From Trichostrongylus colubriformis (Eukaryota; Nematoda; Chromadorea; Rhabditida; Trichostrongylidae): a stretch of DNA of 64,000 bases. Positions within the stretch are counted from its first letter, which is position 1. Every line of letters begins with the position of its first letter. Under the pieces are notes generated by a model. That model saw only the letters and a list, made by a program, of their open reading frames with translations, was not told the DNA's origin and did not search any database. The translations under genes and the position numbers were made by a program. Location: positions 17,706,068 to 17,770,067 of the forward strand of contig OZ022259.1 of the NCBI GenBank assembly GCA_963978905.1, written 5' to 3'. This document shows positions 10,601 to 21,410 of the stretch, in pieces.

Positions 10601-13600
10601 TCCTTTCGTTTTTAAAAAACGTGCTTTCTTCCCTCCAAACTGCTTTCCAGCAAGTTCTTCTGTACATATACATGTAGTACAAGTTCACACGCATCTATAG
10701 GTATTATTGTCTTTCATATCCCGGATAACCTTTTTCGGCAAAATGAACATATTAAGAGTCAATGTCATCTTCACTATCGAAAGTTTTTCTCTGAATGGCG
10801 TTAGACAGGGAAAGGAAAAGATGATAGCCCGATGGAGCAAGATCAGTGCTATAAGGTGGATGGGGCAACACTTCCCATTCAAGCTCGAGAATTTTTCGGC
10901 GAGTCACTTTTTCAGTATGTGGGGAGACTCGCCAAAAAATTGACTTGCCAAGAATTCTCGAGCTTGAATGAGAAGTGCTACCCCATCCACCTTATAGCCC
11001 TGATCTTGCTCCATCGGACTATCATCTTTTCCTTTCTCTATCTAACGCCATTCAAAGGAGAACCTTCGATAATGAAGATGACATTCAACTTCAATATGTT
11101 TATTTTGCCTAAAAAGGTCATCCGGAGATGAAAGACAATAATATCTATAGATGCGTGTGAACTTGTACTACATGTATATGTACAGAAGAAATTGCTGGAA
11201 AGCAGTTTGAAGGGAAAAAGCGCGTATTCAAAAAACGAAAAAACTTTCCCTACAACCTAAGACAATGACAATGAAGTACTGTATCCCAACCGGTATAGGC
11301 TCAAATACCTTACGCATGATTTTGTGAGACCTTTTTAAGTCTTTTGAAAATGATTTCAACCCACATTATAATATTCAGGAATCTCATTATATCATATCAG
11401 AAATATTCGAGAATGGCAGATTGGATCTTCACACCTACACTGCTCATGTGCAAATTTGGACATTATGAAACATTCAGTAAAAATCTCTTCAACGCGAGCA
11501 ATATCACCCATTACCACAGATACCCACACAAATTGGAGCAGAGGATACACCAAGACATGAATAGATTCCTGTTCGTCAGCTGAGCAGCTACAGAGAAAAA
11601 CGAAGTGGAATTTTTGAAAAAGACTTTCATCCGCTTTGAGTTTACTGGTTTGGACAAAACAAGTTGCTTTTTTTCATTTTCATGAATACTTCAAGGATGG
11701 AATGCACGAAAATATTATATGCTAATTATACTTCACATTATGCTATTCTGCCGATTGCAGCTTTTCGTGGCTAATATTATATGTGTTTTTGCAGCACCAA
11801 GTATTGTGGAACAAATCGTTCGATGGACGTTTTTCGCTGAAAGAGAACGAGAAGACGGAGCAGTAGTGGTACTCGTTGGCAGTAAATGCGATCTAAAGCA
11901 GAGGTAACACAGCTAAACGGATGGCCAGCGTAAGGTTAAAGACAGTGTTAGGCGTGATGTGGGTGATAGGGAATCCCAAAAGGAAGCGTTCACTGAAAAA
12001 TTACGAGTCCTAAAGGCCTATGTATAGCGGAATCCCCCGCAAAAGGCGCCCCCTTGAGCTATGGCAGAGGCGACCTCATCAGGGCAAGCCGCCTTGCTTA
12101 GGGCAGCCCGCCTTCAGACGACGAGCTTCCCCCTGATTGGCTGGGTGAGAGGAGCCAAGGCGAGCGGCACGGCTGGAGCGATCGGGGCGCGCTTTCGTTG
12201 ACATTTACTTACGTTTTTCCTTCACCGTCGTATCACTGATCATCTCGCCCGTCATATTCACCACTTTTTTCGCATTTCTCCCGATTTTTCCCTAACACTG
12301 CCTTTAAGACGCGAAGTGGCGAAATTTGGGACTGACCGCGTGCAGCGCACTCATACGGAACTGGGAGTTTGCTTTTCATTCATTCCTGTTCGCCTCCAAT
12401 TTTGCCGCACGCGACATACAGTGAGCTGGGTGCGATGCCTCGTCCTCACTCGACAGGAAACGCCACATCAATCCACCTCCTACCGATTGTTCTAGGAAGC
12501 ATGACAAGTTTATTATGGACCGAATGATGGCCGAGTATAACGCATCATATGTAGAAACCTCAGCAAAGACAGGATTCAACATTAATGAGGTGAGGTTATT
12601 ACAATATTGGTATAACCAGTCGGGCTGGCCGGCTGACGCCGGCCAACCCTCCTAGACTCGGATTGGCCGGCTTCGCCGGCCAATCCTCGTAGGGGCGGCT
12701 TCGCCGCCCTGGCAGGGTGGCTTTGAGGCTGTCTGCTTTGTAGCGAGGAGCGACTCTCGGCTCGCCGCTAGCGCGGCGAGCCGACTTTCGCATGCGCGCT
12801 TCGCGCGCATTGCAGCAGGAATAGGCCCTGTGTATAGGGAGCGCACATTGCAGCAGGGAACTGATAATATGCGCTGAACTGGCTTGTATATATTGTGAGC
12901 AAACCTCCAACGATGGCTTTGGTTGAAACGAAGAGACACCACACCCATCTGTAACCCCTTCCCCACTGAAGGCAAAACCCCTTTAAAGAAAGGCAGGATT
13001 CGATCCGAAAACAAAAATAGAATTGAAGCACTTAGTAGTACCAAAGTAAGGAAGATGGATCGAAACGGTCAAAAAATCCAAGAAAGAAGACCCCCTTCCC
13101 ATCATCCAAGTGTGTAAGGCACAATCGCAGAGGGGCGGCCACGCTAAAAGGAGCTGCAGCAGTCGGAGGTGTCTCATCGTGAGCGCTGAGGCGATCCGTA
13201 GTAGTTGACTTTTGAGGGTTAAAAGTTTTGAGAGGACGTGCATGTATCAGTTCTATAAGAAACATTGATCTTAACTGATTGCCGAGAGATACATCTGATA
13301 ATAACACACCACTCCCTAATGGTAACCGAGAACAAACAGTCACTTTGTGAGTATAATACTAATATTGCAATTATGGCCGGGCTGGGCTTAGAACTTATGT
13401 ACTCTATACACAGGAGGTTGACGTGTACAGAGTACATAAGTTGGGTGGGTTGACTCCTGCCCAATCCTAACCTGCCCGACCTCCACACACCCGTACCTAA
13501 TTTGCTTCTTGTGTGCTCCCTACATTTTGGTCTGTCCCTATCCAGTTCTTACTCGCACGACCTGAGCAGTCCCATTCCTGACCTTCCCGATTTTCGGAAC

Positions 13601-16600
13601 CCATGCGAGGGTTTATAAATTTAAGTACCCATCGGTTTCGTCGCAGGCCCCGTCCATGCTGGGCGGAGCTAAGCTTAAAACTTATATGCTCCGTACACAT
13701 GACCCCTACCCAATCCTAACCTGCCCGACCTCCACAGGCCCGTGCCTTAATTGCTTGTTGTGTGCACCCTTCACTTTGGTCAGTCCCTCCCCAGTCCTAA
13801 CATGCGCGACTTCAACAGACCCTTTCCTAACTTGCCCGATTTTCCGCACTTAAGCGAGGACCTAAATTCGTTTATTCATTGATTTCAGCGCAAGCCCAGC
13901 TCATGGTGGGCGGAGGTAGGCTTAGAACTTATGTGATCCATACACTTGTGTTTGCCCCTACGCTATCCTAACTTGTCATACCTCTACAGGCCCGTTCTGC
14001 TCCTTGTGTGCTTCCTACAATTTGGTCAGTCTCTACCCACTCCTTACTCGCACGACCTGAGCAGTCCCATTCCTGACAGTCCCGATTTTCGGAACCCAGG
14101 CGAGGACTTAAATTGGAGCACCCATCGGTTTCGGCGCAGCCCCCCCCTATGGTGGGCGGAGTTAGGCTTAGAACTTATGTGGTCTGTACACTTGGTCCCT
14201 ACCCAATACTAAGCCTGCCCGACCTCCACTGCCCGTGCCTAATTTGCTTGTTGTGTGTTCCCTTTACTTTGATCAGTCCCTCCCCAGTCCTTACATGCGC
14301 GACTTCAACAGACTCCTTCCTAACTTGCCCGATTTCCAACACCTGAGCGAGGACCTAAATTCGTTTATTCATCGATTTCGGCGCGAGCCCAGCCCATGAT
14401 GGGCGGAGGTAGGCTTAGAACTTATGTGCTCCATACACTTGTGTTTGCCCCTACGCTATCCTAACTTGCCATACCTCTACAGGCCCGTTCTGCTCCTTGT
14501 GTGCTCCCTACCATTTGGTCAGTCTCTACCTACTCCTTACTCGCACGACCTGAGCAGTCCCATTCCTGACCGTCCCGATTTTCGGAACCCAGGCGAGGAC
14601 TTAAATTGGAGCACCCATCGGTTTCGGCGCAGCCCCCCCCCTATGGTGGGGGGAGTTAGGCTTAGAACTTATGTGGTCTGTACACTTGGTCCCTACCCAA
14701 TACTAAGCCTGCCCGACCTCCACTGCCCGTGCCTAATTTGCTTGTTGTGTGTTCCCTTTACTTTGATCAGTCCCTCCCCAGTCCTTACATGCGCGACTTC
14801 AACAGACTCTTTCCTAACTTGCCCGTTTCCAACACCTGAGCGAGGACCTGAATTCGTTTATTCATCGGTTTCGGCGCAAGACGCGCCCATGGTGGGCGGA
14901 GCTAGTCTTAGTTCTTATATGCTCTGTACGCTTAGATCAGCTCCTACCCACTCAACTAGCGCGACCCTCCAGGATACAGCTGAGATGAGGCCCTACGGAG
15001 TCTTAACTTGCCCGATCCCTACAGGCCCACTCTTGATTTAGCCGATTTTTTCAACCATTTCTGCGCAAGCCCCGCTCACGGTGGGGGGAGCTAGGCTTAG
15101 CTCTTAATGAGCTCCGCACACTTTGGTCAACCCCTACCCATCCCCAACTTGTCCGACCTCTTCACGTTGCCATTGAGTTGAGAGTAGATTATGCGACAAA
15201 AAACGGACACACACACACAAACACACCAAACTTCTGGTTTTAGCTTGCCTCTCATGTGCTCCGTACATTTTGGCTTACCCCAACCCATCCCTAACTTGCC
15301 CGACCTCTACAGGTCCATTCCTAGCCTGCCTGATTTTCGGAACCTGAGCGTGGACTTAAATTTGAACACCGGCAGTTTCCGCGCAAGCCCCGCTCACAGT
15401 GGGCGGAGCTAGGCTTAATTCTTATGTGCTCTGTGCGCTTAGGTCAGCACCTACCCAATTCTAACATGCCCGACCTTTCCAGACAGCAGTTCAGTTGAGA
15501 CATCATAACAATGAGATAGGGGTGTATGTGGTGCAGACAGGTTGTAAATGGTTGACGCTGGACTGTGGGAGTGACATGGGTACCCTCGGTGTATCCCTAG
15601 GTAATGCCTCCTTTCCTTACCGGCCCATCACAACACAGCTTCGTCGCCATTCGCCTTTCGAGGCTCCTTATCAGCCTTTATCAGTTGCTATCACTTCCGT
15701 TCCCTCACCATTGATGTCCCCTTACCACCCCTACATTACCTTAAAAATTCAGGATCCCAGCTTTGCTGCTACGCGAGATATGAATTTCCCGCCATTCGCC
15801 TTCGAGGCTCCTTATCAGCCCTTATCAGTTGCTATCACTTCCGTTCCTTCACCATTAATGTCCCCTTACCACCCCTACATTACCTTGAAAATTGAGGATC
15901 CCAGCTTTGCTGCGACGCGAGATATGAATTTCCCGCCATTCGCCTTTCGAGGCTCCTTATCAGCCCTTATCAGTTACTATCACTTCCGTTCCCTCACCAT
16001 TGATGTCCCCTTACCACCCCTACATTACCTTAAAAATTCAGGATCCCAGCTTTGCTGCGACGCGAGATATGAATTTCCCGCCATTCGCCTTTCGAGGCTC
16101 CTTATCAGCCCTTATCAGTTGCTATCACTTCCATTCCTTCACCATTAATGTCCCCTTTCCACCCCTATATTATCTTAAAAATTGAGGATCCCAGCTTTGC
16201 TGCGACGCGAGATATGAATTTCCCGCCATTCGCCTTTCGAGGCTCCTTATCAGCCTTTATCAGTTACTATCACTTCCGTTCCCTCACCATTGATGTCCCC
16301 TTACCACCCCTACATTACCTTAAAAATTCAGGATCCCAGCTTTGCTGCGACGCGAGATATGAATTTCCCGCCATTCGCCTTTCGAGGCTCCTTATCAGCC
16401 CTTATCAGTTGCTATCACTTCCGTTCCTTCACCATTAATGTCCCCTTTCCACCCCTATATTATCTTAAAAATTCAGGGTCCCAGCTTTGCTGCTACGCGA
16501 GATATGAATTTCCCGCCATTCGCCTTTCGGGGCTCCTTATCAGCCCTTATCAGTTGCTATCACTTCCGTTCCTTCACCATTAATGTCCCCTTACCATCCC

Positions 16601-18551
16601 TACATTACCTTAAAAATTCAGGATCCCAGCTTTGCTGCGACGCGAGATATGAATTTCCCGCCATTCGCCTTTCGAGGCTCCTTATCAGCCCTTATCAGTT
16701 GCTATCACTTCCGTTCCCTCACCATTGATGTCCCCTTAACACCCCTACATTACCTTAAAAATTCAGGATCCCAGCTTTACTGCGACGCGAGGTATTATGC
16801 GGTGAGCGGACAGACAGACACACACACACACAGACAAACAAACACACCAAACTTCTGGATTATATATAGAGTATGATGTTAAAGGCAGCTGGAAGAAGGC
16901 GAACTCACCGAAACGTCAGCCGATAAAGAATTGTTAACAACCTCCGAGCAGGTGAACACTAAATACTACATTTAAAGCAATGCCGAGGTTCATAGAGAGT
17001 TGAACATGGCGTTAAAGGCAGCATTAGGGGGAAATCGGACGAAAAGTAAAAGAAGTATTGCATATGAAAGACGAGATGCCTAGTAACAGGACAGTGGAGA
17101 AAAAACGGATGGAAATGGCCAAAAACTCGAGAAATAGGATCCCCTTCCCACCGTTGGTTCTAGGCGCGGACGACCTGCCCGTCAATAGGCGGGTAGTCTG
17201 ATCTAGTTTTTTATTGGCATGTTGCCAAGTAAACACAAGGGAATGTTTGGAAATACACAGCATCTACTTTTTGGAGTGAGCTTCAAGCTAGAACCGCGAA
17301 AGCGCGCCGCAAAACCTTCGATCCTGCCGCATCTCCTTGACCGCTCCCATCCCCGTCAATCGGGAATTACGTCATCGGGAGGCGGGATCGACAAATCAAA
17401 GAGGCGGAACAGACAAGTGGTTGCGGCGTTTTGCGGCGTTCCCAACTCGGAGGGGCGCTTTTTCACCGGAATTCCGCCACAGATAGCCTTCTCAGGCCCA
17501 GGTCTACCATGTGAGTGGCTTCCTGTAGGGACTTCCCCATTACCGCATTACCCCTAATGCTGTCTTTAGATGACGCAAGTTGCCAGATAGCCCTTTGACT
17601 GAAGGCAGTGAGTGCAATGATTAGGTTGATCATATCAAATTGAGGTAGTGATGCTTACCGGCGTGATGAGGGAGAAAAACTAACATAATGGCAAAAAACC
17701 GAGTAGTAGACCTCTATTCTCCCTACAGACATGCACCGCGAACATGTTTTTCATGCGCCACATCACAGAGGTATCGACTGGTCGTTCGAATCTGTGATGT
17801 GAGGCGCTGATTAGCGCTATATGACGGGTTCATATGCAATGGTACCTGGGTCGTATGCGGGCACGAATGGTCGCATTTTCGCGCGGCCGCCCGCGGCGAG
17901 TCGAGATGTTTGTAGTTTCATCCGTGGAAACAGCAACAACCACAACATATAAGAACTTCCGAAGCTTCCAACCTGCAATCTTTGAAGTTCCTTCACGATA
18001 CAAGTCCACTGCATACTGAACGGAATTCCAACCGACTGCAGCAAGTCGTGCTGACGACGCCGCGAAGCGAAAATTCGACCAATCGACCCTTACCCAGGTT
18101 ACCCAGACCACCGAGATACCGATCATCACGGTCCTGATGGAAACAAAATCCTTTCACCTCGAAATGCAATATATACCGCGCTCTTGGAACCGTGGCTTCT
18201 ACATATGCACTTTGTAGTAACATCCGACAAGAAGTAAATGTTAAAATCTCGAAGCTATCAAAGCAGTCGTTGCAGTCAAATGCCGAATTCCCACTCCAGT
18301 GATTTTCTAAATGATGCAAAAATGGAAATGAATTTGAAATTATTATTTCCAGCTTTTTTCCCTGGTTGCTCATTCGCCATTCCCCAAACATCGGAAAAGT
18401 CAATCGGCACCAATTCGTGAGTATTCCTCAGACTGCACATGGTTTTCAGTTTGAACGGCTTTTTTGGACAAATCGAGTAAAACCTTCAGGACTTTATTCA
18501 TCGGCAACGAAACCCACATGGCGAACGCCGAAATGTTGTTCGTACAGTTAA
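7618..18551 (+). CDS. Rab6-like small GTPase, six exons, complete
   Basis: Exons: 7618-7675, 7811-7923, 10262-10370, 11795-11903, 12496-12589, 18450-18551. Splice phases agree throughout and give 194 aa, a normal Rab length. Visible motifs: P-loop GDAAAGKS (16-23), switch I TIGIDF (41-46), WDTAGQERF (64-72), APSYIRDA just after, which resembles Rab6 PSYIRDS, then base-recognition SKCD (123-126) and ETSAK (150-154). The C terminus KCCSYS has the paired cysteines that Rab proteins use for geranylgeranylation. Rabs cycle between GTP and GDP and direct vesicle tethering and transport; Rab6 relatives work at the Golgi. The usual NKxD is SKCD here, which is uncommon. The last exon is the least certain, because a 5860-base intron full of repeats precedes it, but its phase, length, double Cys and following AATAAA fit. 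Introns 2 to 5 are enlarged by mobile elements. Confidence 0.85.
8560..8822. repeat. Dispersed repeat, GCCGGGATAGTTGCCG family, copy 1
   Basis: Part of this segment, including GAAATTCGCATTGAAAAAAC and GCGGCTTGGGGTCTTATGACGA, matches 51800-51990; the GCCGG.GGAGTTGCCGGCGA core also appears at 62340-62470. It lies in Rab intron 2. The 239-codon open frame on the - strand (8092-8811) runs through it and is probably not a gene. No target duplication was found. Confidence 0.4.
8823..8941 (+). CDS. Exon-like frame inside Rab intron 2, doubtful
   Basis: An open frame runs into a good donor (ACG|GTAAGC). It reads [20 protein letters not shown], then [20 protein letters not shown]. Composition looks coding and a coiled-coil-like charged stretch is visible, but an in-frame stop lies just upstream and no convincing acceptor was found. 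It could be an alternative Rab exon, a nested gene exon or chance. Confidence 0.15.
9570..9765 (-). mobile_element. tRNA-derived-type SINE, copy 1 (3' part)
   Basis: Read on the - strand this matches 63280-63475: both contain CTTCGGGGTAGGTGAATCGG or its close variant, TACCAGACTCGTCTGG, GCTAGCCCCCCGCA, and AATGCGCGGCGCATTCC near the end before GATTAAC. The copy at 63.2 kb also has a tRNA-like head; here the head is missing or too diverged to see. It lies in Rab intron 2. Confidence 0.5.
10584..11260. mobile_element. 677-bp palindromic mariner-type MITE in Rab intron 3
   Basis: The two halves are inverted complements of each other over about 330 bases, with a short loop near 10917-10926. The ends read TTAGGTTGTAGGGAAAG and its complement; TTAGGTTG is a common start for mariner termini. 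A TA lies at 10582-10583 on the left, while the right flank has GA, so the usual TA duplication is only half preserved. A 15-base indel distinguishes the arms near the centre. Transcribed as part of the intron it would form a very long hairpin. Confidence 0.7.
11936..12307. mobile_element. piggyBac-like MITE, copy 2, in Rab intron 4
   Basis: TTAA plus AGACAGTGTTAGG on the left and the complement CCTAACACTGCCT plus TTAA on the right define a 372-base element. Removing it leaves an intron of about 220 bases. Same family as 1526-2217. Confidence 0.6.
12620..12815. repeat. Cluster of GC-rich hairpins with TTC loops
   Basis: Five near-perfect palindromes stand in under 200 bases: around 12626-12645, 12661-12685 (GATTGGCCGGC, TTC, complement), 12694-12709 (GGGCGGC, TTC, complement), 12758-12783 (CGGCTCGCCG, loop, complement) and 12792-12810 (ATGCGCGC, TTC, complement). 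They form the outer end of the large repeat unit and recur at its inverted copy (34515-34660). In RNA these would be very stable stem-loops. Confidence 0.7.
13390..15480. repeat. 246-bp satellite with 493-bp higher-order dimer
   Basis: The marker string GGCTTAGAACTTATGTG recurs about every 246 bases, with alternate copies nearly identical at 493 bases (for example 13911, 14404). Stops are rare in one direction, which produces open frames up to 205 codons that are repeat artefacts. Diverged monomers reappear inverted at 31860-33960. Confidence 0.75.
15640..16800. repeat. 145-bp satellite, about eight copies
   Basis: The string AGGCTCCTTATCAGCC recurs at 15661, 15805, 15950, 16095 and onward with 144-145-base spacing. 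Monomers differ by a few bases and by CTCACCATTGATG versus TTCACCATTAATG variants that alternate in places. The inverted copy of the unit (31270-31700) has only about three monomers. Confidence 0.8.
16811..16873 (+). repeat. Terminal module: CAGA/CA microsatellite and TATATATAG end
   Basis: GACAGACAGACACACACA, then CAAACAAACACACCAAACT, TCTGGATTATATATAGAGTA. Variants of this module close most satellite blocks of the complex (20940, 21858, 25248, 26958, 28190, and inverted at 31173). Confidence 0.7.
17012..17569. mobile_element. piggyBac-like MITE, copy 3 (inverted), in last Rab intron
   Basis: Starts TTAA plus AGGCAGCATTAGGGGG and ends CCCCTAATGCTGTCT plus TTAG (one change from TTAA). Interior matches 1526-2217 in inverted orientation, including the TTGGCATGTTGCCAAGTAAAC string. 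Confidence 0.6.
17570..18449. other. Remaining end of Rab intron 5
   Basis: Contains a hairpin at about 17753-17807 (GCGCCACATCACAGA and its near complement) and a diverged fold-back repeat at about 17845-18085 with GAAAATTCGACC near the right side, related to the 2362 family. The final acceptor is CATGGTTTTCAG at 18449. No further exon recognised. Confidence 0.35.
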
Positions 18552-18566
18552 GGAGTGATCTCATTG

Positions 18567-18572
18567 AATAAA
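18567..18572 (+). terminator. Polyadenylation signal of the Rab gene
   Basis: AATAAA lies 15 bases after the TAA stop, a usual nematode spacing. Confidence 0.55.
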
Positions 18573-18780
18573 TAATGTAAAAATCATGAAATGTAAGCAA
18601 TAAATGTAATTGTCGTGACTCATCGTCTGACCTGAAAGCGAAGTTGCTCCACGTCAGAAATGGCAGAGAACCGCGCTGTGCACTCACGGTTCCCACGGTT
18701 CAAACTGTCTCCCGCCGAGCATGGAAGGCACCGAAGACTCTGCCCGTCTGATCCTAACTCGCGCGCCAAATCAGCAGTTA

Positions 18781-19169
18781 GGCCGCGGTTATACTTTACG
18801 AGTCTGCTTGAGTTGACGCCGGTAACGGCGTCAAGCTGACGCAACCATTTTGCCAGCCGCAGACGATGGCGTCCATAGATAATGCACGCGTTTACAAAAT
18901 TCGTGACCCAATCACACTACAGTATGGTGATCGTGGCCGCTTCGAATCTTGGCAATGAGCCAATATACGAAGCGGTCACGACCACCATATTGGCACAGCG
19001 TCATCGAAGCGGCCACAATCACCATACTGTAGTGTGATTGGGTCAAGAATTTTGCAAACGCTGCGCATTATCTATGGACACCGTCGTCTGCGGCTGGCAA
19101 CATGGTTGCGTCAGTTTGACGCCGTTGCCGGCGTCAACTCACGCAGACACGTAAAGTATGACCGCGGCC
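18781..19169. mobile_element. PIF/Harbinger-like fold-back MITE, TTA duplication
   Basis: The ends read GGCCGCGGTTATACTTTACG and the near-complement ending AAGTATGACCGCGGCC, flanked on both sides by TTA. Inside, the arms continue to match (CAGCCGCAGACGATGG; CACTACAGTATGGTGAT). A 3-base TTA/TAA target duplication and GGCC start are typical of PIF/Harbinger elements. Related termini occur at 43102, 59798 and about 63056. Confidence 0.65.
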
Positions 19170-19222
19170 TTAGTTCAGCGTCATGTTGTCGCATCGACCG
19201 GTCGTCTCTAATTCATTTCTAG

Positions 19223-19420
19223 TCCCGACTAATTCTACACCATCATATTCAGCATTACTACTGGAAATACTTGCCGTCAACGCATGTATTGAACAGCAGT
19301 TAGTTCCCGCCACCGAGTGCACTCTCCACGCGGGTCACAACAGCATTTATTCAAAAATGAAAGGTGACAACCTCGAGGCTGACAAGGCCCTTCATTGGCT
19401 TGCCGATGCTCAAAAAAGAG
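19223..19420 (+). CDS. Exon-like segment, unrecognised
   Basis: Between an acceptor (TCATTTCTAG) and a donor (GAG|GTCTCA) lies a 198-base frame reading PTNSTPSYSALLLEILAVNA, then CIEQQLVPATECTLHAGHNS, then IYSKMKGDNLEADKALHWLA and DAQKRG. Composition is protein-like and differs from the repeats around it. If the donor is not used the frame stops at 19446. It is the only candidate host exon between the Rab gene and the satellites; no family was recognised. Confidence 0.3.
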
Positions 19421-19642
19421 GTCTCATTCCGCTCTCCGCGAGCTAGGATACCGACCTTCATTGATAAAATAGTGCAATTCGGAACATTAGAGGTTGTGCA
19501 CTTCTGCAAGTCTGCAACGCATGACAAAAGCGACAGAGCCGTATTCTGAAAGCAGCAGTGCCCGCCCACCGATAGAGTCTCTCCCTGCCATGTACGTGTG
19601 CCTTGCCCTTTCACATCTCGTCGTCTCGACTTTTTACTAGAC

Positions 19643-19788
19643 CAGGTGAGCTTCGCGATCTACATCGCGTTACGGGGCACCGGTGCGAAGCGGGCTGTGG
19701 GCGAAATGATGTAAACAGGTGAGCTTCGCGATCTACATCGCGTTACGGGACACCGGTGCGAAGCGGGCTGTGGGCGAAATGATGTAAA
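19643..19788. repeat. 73-bp direct duplication
   Basis: CAGGTGAGCTTCGCGATCTA begins two near-identical copies at 19643 and 19716, differing at one base (GGGGCACC versus GGGACACC). Each copy contains the small palindrome around CGCGATCTACATCGCG. Confidence 0.75.
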
Positions 19789-19789
19789 A

Positions 19790-21410
19790 GAAATTGCACA
19801 GCTGGTTTGGCGAAAATCAATACATAGATTTTACATTTGTGCTGAGGGGTAGTCCATTTACAGCCTTCTTTACAAAGGTCCATTATAGCAATAGGTATCG
19901 ATCTACATGCAATAAGCTCTACAGAATGTAAGCTTCTGCAATTATGTCCATCCACTGGTGTGGCCCATCTCATTGCCCGGCCCTCTGTAAGAAAACCGAC
20001 AATTACGACCTATAGCACATGATGCTGCAGTTTTTCAACCTCTGCGACTGTAATCATTCAATGAGATCCCATTACCTGTTCAGCTCTTTGCATAGAGATC
20101 TATGATTTCGATCGATGTCGACCAATAGGACTTCATTGAAGTTCTGCAACAGCTTCACCTATTGGTGTGGCTTGCTGATGATTTTCCAGGATTTCATCTT
20201 TCATGACGGTACTCACTGAGTCTATGGTCCATAAGACGTTTGCAGCCTTTCGCAAAAACCGATACTTTCAGCCAATATCCTGATGACGGCCCGTCTACCG
20301 TGATCAGTTGACATTATTTTTGTCACTCTAGCAGCATCGAATTACTTCCGCTCTCTACGGCACTTTAGACCGCTCCGGGCGGTGTTATATTTCTTATGAG
20401 TGAGCACGATATTGGTGACTGCACGTTCCGCCCATTGTAGGCGGGTCCACCTACCTCAATAATGTGCAACACCGCCTAGACAGCACTAATCTCCATCGAT
20501 TTTTTTCGCAGTTTCTGGGCTGCACCTGAGACAACTTATAAACGCTCGTTAAGCACCACCTACGTGGAGCGTGCTCCGCCTGCTGAAGGCGTGTATTCTT
20601 CATCTACTACATACACCCTTCACTCATTTTGGCCTACCTTATCGCTACTCCTGGCTCTTTTGGAACGAATTACAGCGAAGGGGCCGGTAGGTCTCTTCAG
20701 CAGTCACAAACTCCCTTGACTCATTTTGGCCCACCTTATCCTGACTCCTGGGCTCTCTTGGAACGAATTATAGAATTTTGCATTTGGACACCGAACATTG
20801 TAACGCACGCCCCTCCCACAGGGGACGGAGTCTGACATGGTCCATGTGCTACATGTCCATCTCTTAGCAAAACCTATCCAGCCCTAACATGACCTGACTT
20901 CCCCCGCTTGTTTTTCAGGCAGTATAGAATGTCGCTTGGGACAGACAGACAACTTAACAGACACAACAACTACTGGTTTGTATATAGGTTATGTTATCCC
21001 GACTCATGGGCTCCTTGGAAAGAATTATAGAATTTTGCATCTGAACACGGAACATTTTAACGCAGGCCTCGTCCATAGTGTCCACAGTGAGCGGAGTCTG
21101 ACATAGTCTGGTAAAGTACTGTGCAGTAAAGACACCTTCTGCACAAAAACCGATATTTCCGATCAATATCAATTGGTGGTGCATGATGTTATAGGAACCG
21201 ATATTTCCGATCAATATCAATTGGTGGTGCATGATGTTATAGGATTTCAACTGTCCATAAGCCGTTTCCAGCCTTCGGCACAAACACTGATATTTTCAAT
21301 CAACATCGTAGCGAAGGCTCCGCCTAACGTGATCATTTGGCATTATTTTTGCCACTTCGCTGTTACACATTTTGGTTTTCACCCCGTCCCTGGACCGCTC
21401 TAGAGAAGAA
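19790..21410. repeat. Degenerate satellite-derived region
   Basis: Scattered diverged copies of the 117-bp unit are visible (AAAAACCGATA at about 20255, 21148 and 21195; CCATAAGCCGTTTCCAGCCTT at about 21256). The segment 21145-21240 contains a 50-base direct repeat around CCGATCAATATCAATTGGTG. A terminal module lies at 20940-20995 (CTGGTTTGTATATAGGTTATG). No gene recognised. Confidence 0.5.

Larger units (their letters stand above)
12689..16873 (+). mobile_element. Large satellite-bearing repeat unit, left copy (Helentron-like?)
   Basis: This 4.2-kb unit has an inverted copy at 31173-34658. Order: GC hairpins, about 550 bases of unique sequence (12815-13370), a 246-bp satellite (13390-15480) holding a CA microsatellite at 15208, a 145-bp satellite (15640-16800), then the terminal module of CAGA/CA microsatellite, CCAAACTTCTGG and TATATATAGAGTATGAT. 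No transposase or helicase is seen. Central tandem repeats plus a CAGA/CA microsatellite near one end recall non-autonomous Helentrons (DINE-1 and bivalve pearl elements); that assignment is inference. The unit lies wholly inside the last Rab intron. Confidence 0.6.

Noticed and set aside
12620..12815. Bacterial contamination suggested by REP-like hairpins
   Set aside because: The hairpins lie inside an intron of a eukaryotic gene and in the inverted copy at 34.6 kb, flanked by the same nematode satellites.
12923..13117. Small open frame (64 codons) present in both arms of the large unit (also 34240-34425 on -)
   Set aside because: The few differences between the copies that I compared all change amino acids, which fits neutral drift rather than a protein under selection.
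14424..15041. 205-codon open frame in the left satellite
   Set aside because: It repeats with the 246/493-bp satellite period and the same peptide recurs in other monomers; no start context or splice sites. A repeat artefact.
15495..16148. 217-codon open frame over the 145-bp satellite (and its inverse at 31176-31844)
   Set aside because: Peptide repeats follow the DNA repeats, shifting frame between copies because 145 is not a multiple of three; not a conserved protein.
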